DNA of 64,000 nucleotides, taken from Pelotomaculum terephthalicicum JT (GTDB taxonomy: Bacteria; Bacillota; Desulfotomaculia; Desulfotomaculales; Pelotomaculaceae). The DNA lies in assembly GCF_022410535.1 (NCBI RefSeq), contig NZ_JAKNBL010000009.1, positions 30,259 to 94,258 on the forward strand, given 5' to 3'. This document shows, piece by piece, positions 54,063 through 61,969 of the stretch (position 1 is its first letter; every line of letters starts with the position of its first letter). The position numbers and the translations under genes were made by a program. Below the pieces are notes generated by a model. The model was not told where the DNA came from. It ran no database searches and saw only the letters and a program-made list of their open reading frames with translations.

Positions 54063-54284
54063 TTATACAGATACAACTTCTTTTACCTCTGGAACCTCTT
54101 GCTTGAGCATCCGCTCAATACCCTGCTTGAGGGTTATTGTGGCGCTCGGACACCCGCCGCAAGCCCCTTTCAACCGCACTTTAACCAACCCGTCGGGAGC
54201 GACTTCCACAAGCTCAACATCTCCGCCGTCTCTTTGGAGAAACGGCCGTACTTTATTAATAACTTCCTGAACTCTTTCTTCCAT
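54063..54284 (-). CDS. NifU C-terminal-domain Fe-S protein
   Basis: A 73-residue protein equal to the NifU C-terminal domain ([24 protein letters not shown], then [22 protein letters not shown]). The CXXC (CGGC) site can carry a labile Fe-S cluster, so it is a scaffold or carrier. I chose the ATG at 54284, since AAGGAGGG is 8 bases upstream; the longer frame would include it. It is 80 bases from the anti-sigma gene on the same strand. Confidence 0.92.
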   Translation of the reverse strand: MEERVQEVINKVRPFLQRDGGDVELVEVAPDGLVKVRLKGACGGCPSATITLKQGIERMLKQEVPEVKEVVSV

Positions 54285-54404
54285 CTCACAACCCTCCTTC
54301 ATAATATATCTTATCATGGACAATATATTTCTAATCTATTTTACCTATTATATCTCCGACTGACAAGAAAAAATACTGTTTTCAAAATAAGGCGTCAATA
54401 AAAA

Positions 54405-55469
54405 TTACCTCAGGTTTACTTTGATAGTGGCAGTTTGTGTATCAGTCAACAATTTACTATACAACTTCTTCTGTTGTTCCATATCTGTTTGCACCTTGTT
54501 AAGCCGTGCCTGCGCTACTTCCGATTCGGCCAGAGGAGCGGCCTTTCCCATCGCTTGTTGGAGTATTCTTTCTTCATTCGCCAAATCTCTAATATTACTC
54601 TCATAACTTGATATTTTTCCGCTGACATCTTCACCCGCAACTCGTCTCGTGTCAGCGTCACCCATCTCCCTGATGCCGCTTAGCACATAATTAAACCGAT
54701 CCGCAGGCACCTTGACGGTTAGCGTTCCTTCCTCCTGAGAACCGCCCGGCACCAAGTAACCCCCGTTGTCATCAGCCAAGTTGGCAATTTTTTCCGGCAC
54801 GTCAGACGGATCTTCTGTTGACAGGGCTAGAGTGGCATCCAGCACCAAGTTATTCAACTTCTTATTTGAAGCCGGAATATTACCATAGGCAACTTGTGTA
54901 ATAATTGCTTCTTCTTTTTCGGCCATTTTTTGTGGTACAACGGGTAATCCGGCTGGTGACCCCGGAGCATTACTTGGCTCATTCTTATGCGCCGGACTAT
55001 CCTCTTTGGGGCCAGTTTCACTTGTATCTGCACTTCCATCATTTTTTGTTTCACTGTCCGGCGCCGGCTCATTCTGTTGTTCATGAACAAATAATGAAGA
55101 TATCCTTTGGTACCACTGGTTCGGCATTCCATACATCAATGTGGTTATTCCAAGTATAACAACGAACATGGCGGCAAAAGAGCACGCACGCAGCCAACCG
55201 CTCTTTCTGAAGCTCATAAAAACGCCACCGTAACCGGCTTTTTCACGCGTCGGTATCGCAATCTTGCTCATGACCAGGGCACTGAACCCAGGGGGCGGCT
55301 CTACCTCCGGCAAGTCTTTTATGAAATTAACAGTTTCTTTAAGAACATCATATTTTTCCCGGCAACTTGCGCAAACAGCCAAGTGAGAAGTAACGTCTTC
55401 ACTTTCCGGCAGAGCAAGTACTTCATCCAGATAAGGAGAAAGCAGTTCCTCAACTTCCAGGCACTGCAT
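54405..55469 (-). CDS. membrane anti-sigma factor with zinc-finger N-terminus and DUF4349-like domain
   Basis: The N-terminus is a ZAS/zf-HC2 type anti-sigma domain: CLEVEELLSPYLDEVLAL with HLAVCASCREKYD (HxxxCxxC). One membrane segment lies near residues 95-115 (LRACSFAAMFVVILGITTLMYG). A Pro/Asp/Asn-rich linker and a C-terminal coiled-coil domain (about residues 215-354; ANLADDNGGYLVPGGSQEEGTLTVKVP, ending DTQTATIKVNLR) resemble DUF4349. It lies directly downstream of an ECF sigma gene (40 bases), as expected for a cognate pair. Confidence 0.88.
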   Translation of the reverse strand: MQCLEVEELLSPYLDEVLALPESEDVTSHLAVCASCREKYDVLKETVNFIKDLPEVEPPPGFSALVMSKIAIPTREKAGYGGVFMSFRKSGWLRACSFAAMFVVILGITTLMYGMPNQWYQRISSLFVHEQQNEPAPDSETKNDGSADTSETGPKEDSPAHKNEPSNAPGSPAGLPVVPQKMAEKEEAIITQVAYGNIPASNKKLNNLVLDATLALSTEDPSDVPEKIANLADDNGGYLVPGGSQEEGTLTVKVPADRFNYVLSGIREMGDADTRRVAGEDVSGKISSYESNIRDLANEERILQQAMGKAAPLAESEVAQARLNKVQTDMEQQKKLYSKLLTDTQTATIKVNLR

Positions 55470-55509
55470 CTCTCATCCCCCCCTATTTAGCTAGACGCGA
55501 GCCGCCGCC

Positions 55510-56085
55510 CTAAAGTTCCCTACGGTCGTTAAATTTTTCTTTAAACGCCTGCCTGGCACGACTTAAGCGGGATTTAACCGTGCCTAAGGAACACTTTAAT
55601 ATATCGGCTATCTCTTCGTATGAGAAGCCCTGCACTTCCCGCATTATTAAAATCAAGCGGTGCTCTTTATTAAGACTGTCAATACACTCCTGGATCATGC
55701 CATTAAACTCTTTTTGCTCAACCACTTCCTCAGGTGAAGGAGTTCGACCGGATACCCGCGACATGATATGATCACCGTTATTTTCCGTTTCATTATCCAA
55801 AGACACAAAGTGGTATTTTTGCCGACGGCGTATCTCATCGCGACAAACATTAGCGGTAATACGGTATAGCCACGTCATAAAACTGGACTCTCCCCGGAAA
55901 CTCGGCAAGGCATGGTAGAGCCTTAAAAAAGTATCTTGAGCAAGGTCGGACGCGTCAGCGTGATTGCCGATAAAACGGTATGCCACAGTGTAAACTTTAT
56001 TCTCATAACGGTGGACGAGTTGCTCAAAGGCATCCATATCCCCGTTTTTACTTCTCTCGATGAGGATCTCATCGGCCGGTTGCAT
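55510..56085 (-). CDS. ECF sigma factor (SigW-like)
   Basis: A 191-residue ECF sigma factor. Region 2 is YRFIGNHADASDLAQDTFLRLYHALPSFRGESSFMTWLYRITANV. Region 4 has REVQGFSYEEIADILKCSLGTVKSRLSRARQAF. ATG follows GAGGAGGGATGGA. The downstream anti-sigma gene probably controls it. An ATTATA/TATAAT (56195-56200) upstream could be a -10, but no -35 is clear. Confidence 0.94.
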   Translation of the reverse strand: MQPADEILIERSKNGDMDAFEQLVHRYENKVYTVAYRFIGNHADASDLAQDTFLRLYHALPSFRGESSFMTWLYRITANVCRDEIRRRQKYHFVSLDNETENNGDHIMSRVSGRTPSPEEVVEQKEFNGMIQECIDSLNKEHRLILIMREVQGFSYEEIADILKCSLGTVKSRLSRARQAFKEKFNDRREL

Positions 56086-56339
56086 TCCATCCCTCCTCTG
56101 CGAAGGGCAACCATGAACAGGGAAACAGAACCTGTAAACAATGCACGGTAATTATCATGCTTATCCCGTTCACTTATCAATATGTTTTTCGACATTATAC
56201 CTGTTAAATCCTTCATTTAGTTAAGTATTTCGGAGCAGCTTATCCTGTAAAATATGGCACTAGAAGACATCTTACTGCCTTTGGCATATTGACGGCATAT
56301 CTCTTTTCTGCTAGAATAAATCTTGCTGAAAACTTATAT

Positions 56340-56425
56340 GCCGATGTGGCGGAATTGGCAGACGCGGCGGTCTCAAAAACCGTTGGATAACCTCCATGCC
56401 GGTTCGACTCCGGCCATCGGCACCA
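56340..56425 (+). tRNA. tRNA-Leu (anticodon CAA)
   Basis: A complete cloverleaf. The acceptor stem is GCCGATG with CATCGGC, then A and an encoded CCA. D-arm GCG/CGC; anticodon stem-loop GCGGT-CTCAAAA-ACCGT (anticodon CAA, codon UUG). The long variable arm (TGGA...TCCA) is class II. T-arm GCCGG TTCGACT CCGGC. 86 nt. The tyrosine-recombinase gene follows at 56595, so the tRNA 3' end is the likely attachment site. Confidence 0.96.
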
Positions 56426-56440
56426 GAAGTCAATGCTCTT

Positions 56441-56476
56441 AAAGCCGCGACACAAGCGGATTTGAGGGCTTTTTCT
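56441..56476 (+). terminator. candidate terminator after tRNA-Leu
   Basis: AAAGCC (56441-56446) pairs with GGCTTT (56467-56472), with an inner CCGC/GCGG helix, then TTC and a T-rich stretch. Begins 16 bases after the tRNA. Confidence 0.45.
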
Positions 56477-56594
56477 TTTCTAGCGGCACCTTTCTGTTTG
56501 CCCACGGCATACCGTCACATAAACCATTTTAGCGCAAATTTGCAGTGCTCTCATCTCCCTATTTACCTGGCATTTCGCCCGCTTTGGAGGGATG

Positions 56595-57707
56595 TCAGGA
56601 GGGATATACGCCGATGATGGCGTTGGCCGAAGCGACCTTGGAGCTGAAATCCAGGTGTGTGTAGATGTTCGAGGTGGTGGAAATATCACTGTGCCCCAAC
56701 CACTCCTGGATCTCCTTCAGGCTGACTCCGTTGGCGTACAACAAACTGGCGCAGCTATGGCGCAGGTCGTGGAAACGGATTTTTTTCAAACCGTGGTTTT
56801 TCAGCGTGAGCGCGAAATTCTGGGTGATATAGCCCGGCTTGATCCGTTCTCCCAGCTCGTTCACGTAGAGGTAGCCGAGATACTCCCGGCAATAGGCTTT
56901 TCCGCAAACCTTTTGATTGCGCTCCTGCTCAACCTTCATCCGCCGGAGAAGCTTTGCAAAGGGCTCTACCAACGGCAGGGTGCGGTGGCTCGACTTGGTT
57001 TTGGCGCGGTCCTTTTCCACGATGATGGCTTTTCCGTCCACCCTTACCTCGGTTACGGTGTGCTTGATGGTCAGCGTCTTTTTTTCAAAGTCAATGGCGT
57101 CCCATTTCAGCCCCACGATCTCACTGCGGCGCAGTCCGTAAAACGCGCCCAGGATAACGGCCAGCTCTATCGGTTTGTTTTTCACGACGGCGAACAGGGC
57201 TTCCAGCTCCCCGGCATCGTAAATGCTGCCCACGAATTTTCCGGGTTTGGGCCGCTCGATCCGGTCGGCAGGGTTAAAGGCGATCAGGCCCACCTTGAAA
57301 GCGTACTGCAACGCCTTGCGAATGTTGGCGTGGCGGTGGATCACCGTGCAGGCGCTTAAGCCTTTCTCGTTCAGCTCGTACTGATAATAGTCCTGGATGT
57401 GCTTCGGCGTAACATCCTTTAACGTAAGCTTGAAGTCCTTAAAATAAGGAATAACGCGGCTCTTGATGCACATAGCGTAAGAGGCGTAGGTGGTCATTTC
57501 CACATTGTGTTTGATCATCTCCAGCCATTCCAGCAGGAAGTCGGTAAACAGTATCCGCACCTCGCCGGAGATCGGGTTTACCTTGTCGGCCGGATTGTCC
57601 CGGATCAATTCAAGCTCCACGGCATAGGCCAATAAGCAAAACAAAGGAAGCGGAAAAATAAAAACCTCCGCTTCCTTTGATGTCAGCCTATAAAAGCTCA
57701 CCGGCAA
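56595..57707 (-). CDS. tyrosine integrase of a mobile element, with unusual N-terminus
   Basis: Integrase for an element that targeted the adjacent tRNA-Leu. The catalytic domain has the first Arg in GAFYGLRRSEIVGLKW, HxxR in RFHDLRHSCASLL, His in WLGHSDISTTS and Tyr in NIYTHLD. A core-binding domain (FTDFLLEWLEMIKHNVEMTTY) begins near residue 53. The first 45 residues (including FIFPLPLFCLLAYAVELELI, RDNPADKVN) do not look like the normal N-terminus. RDNPADKV resembles the linker of another integrase, suggesting a deletion junction or fusion. The TTG start at 57707 is therefore uncertain. Confidence 0.85.
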   Translation of the reverse strand: MPVSFYRLTSKEAEVFIFPLPLFCLLAYAVELELIRDNPADKVNPISGEVRILFTDFLLEWLEMIKHNVEMTTYASYAMCIKSRVIPYFKDFKLTLKDVTPKHIQDYYQYELNEKGLSACTVIHRHANIRKALQYAFKVGLIAFNPADRIERPKPGKFVGSIYDAGELEALFAVVKNKPIELAVILGAFYGLRRSEIVGLKWDAIDFEKKTLTIKHTVTEVRVDGKAIIVEKDRAKTKSSHRTLPLVEPFAKLLRRMKVEQERNQKVCGKAYCREYLGYLYVNELGERIKPGYITQNFALTLKNHGLKKIRFHDLRHSCASLLYANGVSLKEIQEWLGHSDISTTSNIYTHLDFSSKVASANAIIGVYPS

Positions 57708-57739
57708 CCGATGGGCTTTTATTGACAGGCAAGCATGAA

Positions 57740-57790
57740 AGGCCCGCCAAAGGGAAGCGCGGAAAGGGGGGCGCGCTCCTATGCGGGCCT
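57740..57790. repeat. hairpin-rich spacer between integrase and regulator
   Basis: AGGCCCGC (57740-57747) and GCGGGCCT (57783-57790) are exact complements, with inner GCGCG/CGCGC arms. A second hairpin with a T run on both strands (AAAAGC...GCTTTT, 57692-57720) overlaps the first codons of the integrase. Confidence 0.5.
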
Positions 57791-57796
57791 ATTGTG

Positions 57797-58462
57797 TTAA
57801 GCTACCCTGAATGTCAGGATTCTGGTTATGAGCTTCGTTTCCAGCCTGCGGCGAAATTCAGGGTCTACGCACAGATGGGGATTGCCGTTTTCGTCGTAAA
57901 GCTGCCTTATGGACAGCGCGGCAATATACCTCTCGTAGTGCTTTAGGACGGCGTTGATTGCGTTGATGTCGCCGTTGCTTGCCGCCGCAATGACGGGAAA
58001 AGGAAGCAAGCCGTTATTACCGGTTTTAGCGTGTGTGCTATTCATCCGCTTTTCCCTCCATGAATTTTTTAATTCCTGCAAAGTGCTTGTTCGACGATAG
58101 GCAACGGTGCGCCGGACAAGGTTCAAGAGTTCTCCGATCTCCCTGTCCGTCATGTCAAGAAAATAAAACAGCAGGATAATGTCGCGCCTGTCCGTCGGCA
58201 GAGCTTTCAAGGCTTCGCCTATGCGCTCATCCGCCACAGCAATGTCGTGGCCCAATACGTTAAAGCTGTATATCTCCTTGAAATACTCGTCCATGACGGC
58301 CAACTGCACCAATTCCTTTTTGGACAGCTCGTCCAAAGATATTTCCTGCTCTCTGCGTCTTTTCAGCTCGTCGTAATAGTCGCGGGCTTCATGCTTGAGT
58401 ATCTTTTTGCAAAAGCTGTCAAAGGTGTGCCGCTTGTGTTCTTCGTGGGAATGAGGCTTCAT
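57797..58462 (-). CDS. fused Tn916 Orf7-like sigma factor and Orf8-like HTH protein
   Basis: A 221-residue protein that looks like two Tn916-family genes joined. Residues 1-140 match the Orf7 type sigma-like regulator (EALKALPTDRRDIILLFYFLDMTDREIGELL, then RRTSTLQELKNSW). Residues 141-221 match the Orf8 type HTH protein (LLPFPVIAAASNGDINAINAVL..., ending ETKLITRILTFRVA). In Tn916-like elements these are separate adjacent genes; here no stop lies between REKR and MNSTHAK. No excisionase gene lies between it and the integrase. ATG start. Confidence 0.85.
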   Translation of the reverse strand: MKPHSHEEHKRHTFDSFCKKILKHEARDYYDELKRRREQEISLDELSKKELVQLAVMDEYFKEIYSFNVLGHDIAVADERIGEALKALPTDRRDIILLFYFLDMTDREIGELLNLVRRTVAYRRTSTLQELKNSWREKRMNSTHAKTGNNGLLPFPVIAAASNGDINAINAVLKHYERYIAALSIRQLYDENGNPHLCVDPEFRRRLETKLITRILTFRVA

Positions 58463-59134
58463 GTTCTCACCTCCCTTCGCGTCCGCAAAGGCGGGTGATG
58501 GCTTCCCCTTTCGCCACTACTACGGTAGGGATGAAAAATTTGGCAAAATGAACGGCAAAAAGTGAACAACAATTTGCCGTAAAACGCAAAAAAGCCCGAC
58601 TGGATAAAAACCAATCGGGCGCAGGAGCTTGTATATCTTAACGTGTAATGTGTGTAGGTAACTTCATAACCGCAATAGTCCCATAAAGCATCAAGTCTTT
58701 TTTTGAAAAGTAGAATGGTATCAGATTATGTCGAAGGCAAATAAACACGGCGGCATCCTCCTTGTGCCGCCGTGTCCTTAAAAAGGGACGAACTTAATAC
58801 ACCCTCTGCTATGCTATTTTTAAAAAAGGAAAACGGCGGCCTTGATTTTTATTTCAAAACCGCCGTTTGGCATTGAGCCATCTTCTCATTGAGCCATCTT
58901 CTATAGTATGATTATTACCGCCGAAACAACGGTTTTTTTGTAGCTTTCAAGAAGTGAACCAGTGTAGTGCCGTAAGAGAAAACCTCACTCCTAACAATTG
59001 TAAAATTGAGTTCTTCGTTCAATAATCCACTGCATTTCCAACGCTGTCTTCTGAGCACAATTTTTACCCGATACGTTTGGCGTTAGAGCAACTATTTCTT
59101 GGCTGCTGACAGCTTGTAAAATGGTTATCAGCAG
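58463..59134 (-). other. hairpin-rich region without a gene
   Basis: About 670 bases without a supported gene. A minus-strand terminator is at 58588-58620 (GCCCGACTGG/CCAATCGGGC with T6 on the minus strand) and would end the blaI-blaR1 unit. A perfect 11-bp hairpin is at 58745-58775 (ACACGGCGGCA/TGCCGCCGTGT), and a third at 58831-58868 (AAACGGCGG/CCGCCGTTT). Two exact 16-base direct repeats (CATTGAGCCATCTTCT) lie at 58871-58886 and 58887-58902. Confidence 0.65.
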
Positions 59135-59428
59135 TTATTTAATGTCAGAGCTTGGATTAAAATCACTGGTTGTATCGATAAGAACCGTGTTGGTGCGGCC
59201 ATCCCAAACCACGCCGAGGTTCAGCATACGGGCGATGTCGTGCAGCTTTAAATAATTGCTGCCTCCAATATGATAGCCGGCACCACCCATTTTAAGATCA
59301 CCGATATAAAGCCTGGCTGTGCTTCCCCTGGCAGATACTTGCGTAATGGTGCTATCGGCAAGGCTTTTCGTTTTCATTCTTCTGTGTAACCTTTTTCTAT
59401 CTCTACATTTAATCGGGTAGCACGACAA
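59135..59428 (-). pseudogene. remnant of a stalk-domain (copper-amine-oxidase-N-like) protein
   Basis: A 97-residue frame. The last 70 residues show the stalk-domain pattern (STITQVSARGSTARLYIGDL, YLKLHDIARMLNLGVVWDGRTNTVLIDTTSDF). The first 25 residues are basic and lack a signal peptide or a good ribosome site. A complete version of this domain has signal peptide and repeated units (see 61970). It is probably a truncated leftover, or the frame may be read with a later start. It lies 30 bases after blaR1 on the same strand. Confidence 0.55.
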
Positions 59429-59458
59429 TTTTATTCTGGTATCGCTCGTACAATCATT

Positions 59459-61510
59459 TTATGGTATCGTTACATATTCACGCTGGCGGTAGACGATATT
59501 GCCGCCGTCATCCAACAAACCAATATCCAGCCGATAGGTTTTGCCGCTGTAAAGCTTATATTTCGGATCGGTATTGCGACTGGCATCGCTCACTACGTCA
59601 CCGGTCACTAGGTGTACCACAGAAGTCTCTATCTCCTCTCTGGGAGTTAAAATGATATTCTGAGGAGGATAGCCCTTTTCAATTTCTCCGGCCCCGCTTA
59701 ATATTTCCAATCCTCTGTCGTCGGTTACGTATATTTCATAGGAGGATATGGCATCCAAAGTGATATCCGTTTTCAAAATAATGCTGTCTGTGGAAGCGGC
59801 CGATACGGCGCAACTGATGCCGTCAACTTTTTTGTTTTTATAATCTTTTTCAAAATCCGCAAAAAACCGCGGAAACTCGGGGTTTTCCAGTTCATACAAA
59901 AAAGCCTGTTCAAAATCTCCGATAAACTCAAAATTGTCCGCTTCCAGGTAGTCGTATTGATCAAAACTTGCCGCCGGCACGTTGTCGTTTTCGTTCGCAG
60001 TATCAAAATTTACCGAGGCAAAGGAGATCTTTTTCTCACCGTCATAAGCAAAATATACGGAGACATGCCTTTTCTGTCCGGAATTCGGGGATATCAGACT
60101 TGCTACAGGTAAATTTCTATACTCGGGGTACCCTATATTATTAAATTCATGAAATTCCATCCCGCCTAAGGTGGAGGCTTCGTATACTCTTTTATTTTTA
60201 TACAATATCGTGTTTGATGTCCCATAAAGGCCATATGCGCCGGAGGATAATTTTGCTTGCCCTCTTGTTCCTTTCAGCTCCAGTATAATGTGAGTCTCTA
60301 CCCGTCCCTTGGTATCCCTTGTTTGTATACGGTTGATGGCGATGTCGGCATTTCTGTCGTCGCCGGTAATATCATTTACCCAAGGGGGTAGAGTTTTCCC
60401 CAGAACATTTACGCTGAATTTCACACCGTCCTTAAAATACACCTCATTTTGCGTTCTGTATTCCAGCCCGTCCTTGGTCATATCCGCCAGCGCGCTGCCG
60501 GTAAATATCGCTGTCGCTGTTACGACCGCCGCCGTAAGCACCGAAATGATCGATAGGATTTTCTTCGTTTTTTTTGCCTGTTTAATCATAGCGAATCTCC
60601 TTTTGATTTGTTTTGCGTCCGGACACATGGCGGTGGTAAAGGTTTGGTTTTTTAAGCCGGTGGCAGATAGCAGGCTGAGGATGGTTTTCATATAATTGTC
60701 TTTGTTTTCATCGTCCATATCCTTTGTCACCACCGCATCACAGGATATTTCGCAATCCTCAACCATATTTTTAACGACAAAGTAAACCAGGGGATTAAAC
60801 CAGTGAACCGCCTTGACAAGCATGGCCAACCATTTATAGATCAGATCTTTTCGCTTGTAATGGGTAAGCTCATGCCGTAAAACAAAGGACAGGTTTTCAC
60901 TCAACATATCAATATGGGGCAGCACTATAACGGGGCGGAAAATCCCAACCAGCAACGGCGCCGTTACCCCGTCCATCATCAGGAGTCCGATTTTGCGCCT
61001 TATTTTCATAGCCCCTTTGCATTCCTCAAGCTCCCGGCAATCCTTAACAGCAAAAGCGTTTTTCCTGATTTTGTGCCAAAAAACAATGTAACTGACGATA
61101 CCGCATAACAGGAACAGGGCTGCGCCAAAGAGCCAAATCAAAGCCATTGCATCAATTATACCAATGGAAACATTGGGTGCCAGCTCAATACTTCTGTATT
61201 CCATGGGCGTACCGTCAAGGATTTTCGTTTCCTGATGACGTATAGGCGGCGGCTGATCTGTTGTTTGCGTTGCATTTGTCTGCTCTATTACGGCGGGGGG
61301 AGGCGCAGATGGAGCTTCGATGGTATGGGGCGGTAGTTTTATGGAAACGGGCACCACCATGGCGAGCAGGACGATAAGCCATATGTAATACTGCCATTTT
61401 GGGCTGAATGCTTTCCTGGTCAGTGGCTTTAACAGCAGCAGGATGCCCGCAAGCACGTCACCCACCACAGACAGGGTGAGAATTGTTTGGAAAATCGATT
61501 GTAGCATCAT
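59459..61510 (-). CDS. BlaR1/MecR1-family M56 metallopeptidase with a non-beta-lactam sensor domain
   Basis: A 683-residue membrane sensor-protease. Four N-terminal membrane segments (about residues 1-130) surround a zinc protease domain with HELTHYKRKDLIYKW near residue 209 and EDCEISCDAVVTKDM as the second zinc region. A further membrane segment near 313-338 (KILSIISVLTAAVVTATAIFTGSALA) leads to an extracellular domain of about 340 residues. That domain lacks the BlaR1 SxxK/STYK penicillin-binding motif and is not recognised. It overlaps or abuts blaI (9 bases), so it should cleave the BlaI-like repressor upon signal. Confidence 0.88.
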   Translation of the reverse strand: MMLQSIFQTILTLSVVGDVLAGILLLLKPLTRKAFSPKWQYYIWLIVLLAMVVPVSIKLPPHTIEAPSAPPPAVIEQTNATQTTDQPPPIRHQETKILDGTPMEYRSIELAPNVSIGIIDAMALIWLFGAALFLLCGIVSYIVFWHKIRKNAFAVKDCRELEECKGAMKIRRKIGLLMMDGVTAPLLVGIFRPVIVLPHIDMLSENLSFVLRHELTHYKRKDLIYKWLAMLVKAVHWFNPLVYFVVKNMVEDCEISCDAVVTKDMDDENKDNYMKTILSLLSATGLKNQTFTTAMCPDAKQIKRRFAMIKQAKKTKKILSIISVLTAAVVTATAIFTGSALADMTKDGLEYRTQNEVYFKDGVKFSVNVLGKTLPPWVNDITGDDRNADIAINRIQTRDTKGRVETHIILELKGTRGQAKLSSGAYGLYGTSNTILYKNKRVYEASTLGGMEFHEFNNIGYPEYRNLPVASLISPNSGQKRHVSVYFAYDGEKKISFASVNFDTANENDNVPAASFDQYDYLEADNFEFIGDFEQAFLYELENPEFPRFFADFEKDYKNKKVDGISCAVSAASTDSIILKTDITLDAISSYEIYVTDDRGLEILSGAGEIEKGYPPQNIILTPREEIETSVVHLVTGDVVSDASRNTDPKYKLYSGKTYRLDIGLLDDGGNIVYRQREYVTIP

Positions 61511-61518
61511 TCCCCCTC

Positions 61519-61881
61519 CTAAAGCTTGAACAGCTTCTTGATCTCTTGGATATCCTGCTCTGATATCTCTTTGTTCTCATAGAGCGCTACCACCAGATTT
61601 TTAAGAGAGCCGTCGTAAATTTTGCCAATCAGTTTCTTGGCCTGACGGATTTTATAAGCGTTCTCATCCAGCAATGGTGTGTAGAAATAGGATTTCCCTC
61701 TTTTCTCATAAGTGATTGCGCCTTTTTCGGCCAATCGGCTCAGTAAGGTTGAAACAGTGGTGTATTTCCACGTCTTATCCTCTAGCCTGTCACAGATATC
61801 GTAGGAAGACAACGGCGCGTCGCTTTTCCATAAAATTTTCATAATCTCCAGTTCCGCCTCGGTAATATTTACCTTTGACAT
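61519..61881 (-). CDS. BlaI/MecI/CopY-family transcriptional repressor
   Basis: A 120-residue winged-helix repressor (ITEAELEIMKILWKSDAPLSSYDICDRL, then VSTLLSRLAEKGAITYEKRGKSYFYTPL). It binds the two dyads upstream of its own gene and would be inactivated by the M56 protease of the next gene. ATG follows ATGGAGGTGACTTA. The genes form an autoregulated pair as in blaI-blaR1 and mecI-mecR1. Confidence 0.94.
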   Translation of the reverse strand: MSKVNITEAELEIMKILWKSDAPLSSYDICDRLEDKTWKYTTVSTLLSRLAEKGAITYEKRGKSYFYTPLLDENAYKIRQAKKLIGKIYDGSLKNLVVALYENKEISEQDIQEIKKLFKL

Positions 61882-61903
61882 TAAGTCACCTCCATTATTT
61901 GAG

Positions 61904-61956
61904 ACTACAATTGTCGTTGGTATCTAAATACTACATTCGTAGTTTAAATTTGTCAA
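61904..61956 (-). promoter_or_regulatory. blaI promoter with two BlaI-like operators
   Basis: On the minus strand: TTGACA (61951-61956), 17 bases, TAGTAT (61928-61933). Operator 1 (ACTACGAATGTAGT, 61930-61943) lies across spacer and -10. Operator 2 (ACGACAATTGTAGT, 61904-61917) lies downstream near the start of transcription. Centres are 26 bp apart. Both resemble the BlaI TACA-N2-TGTA dyad. Confidence 0.82.
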
Positions 61957-61969
61957 GTATTTTTGAAAT

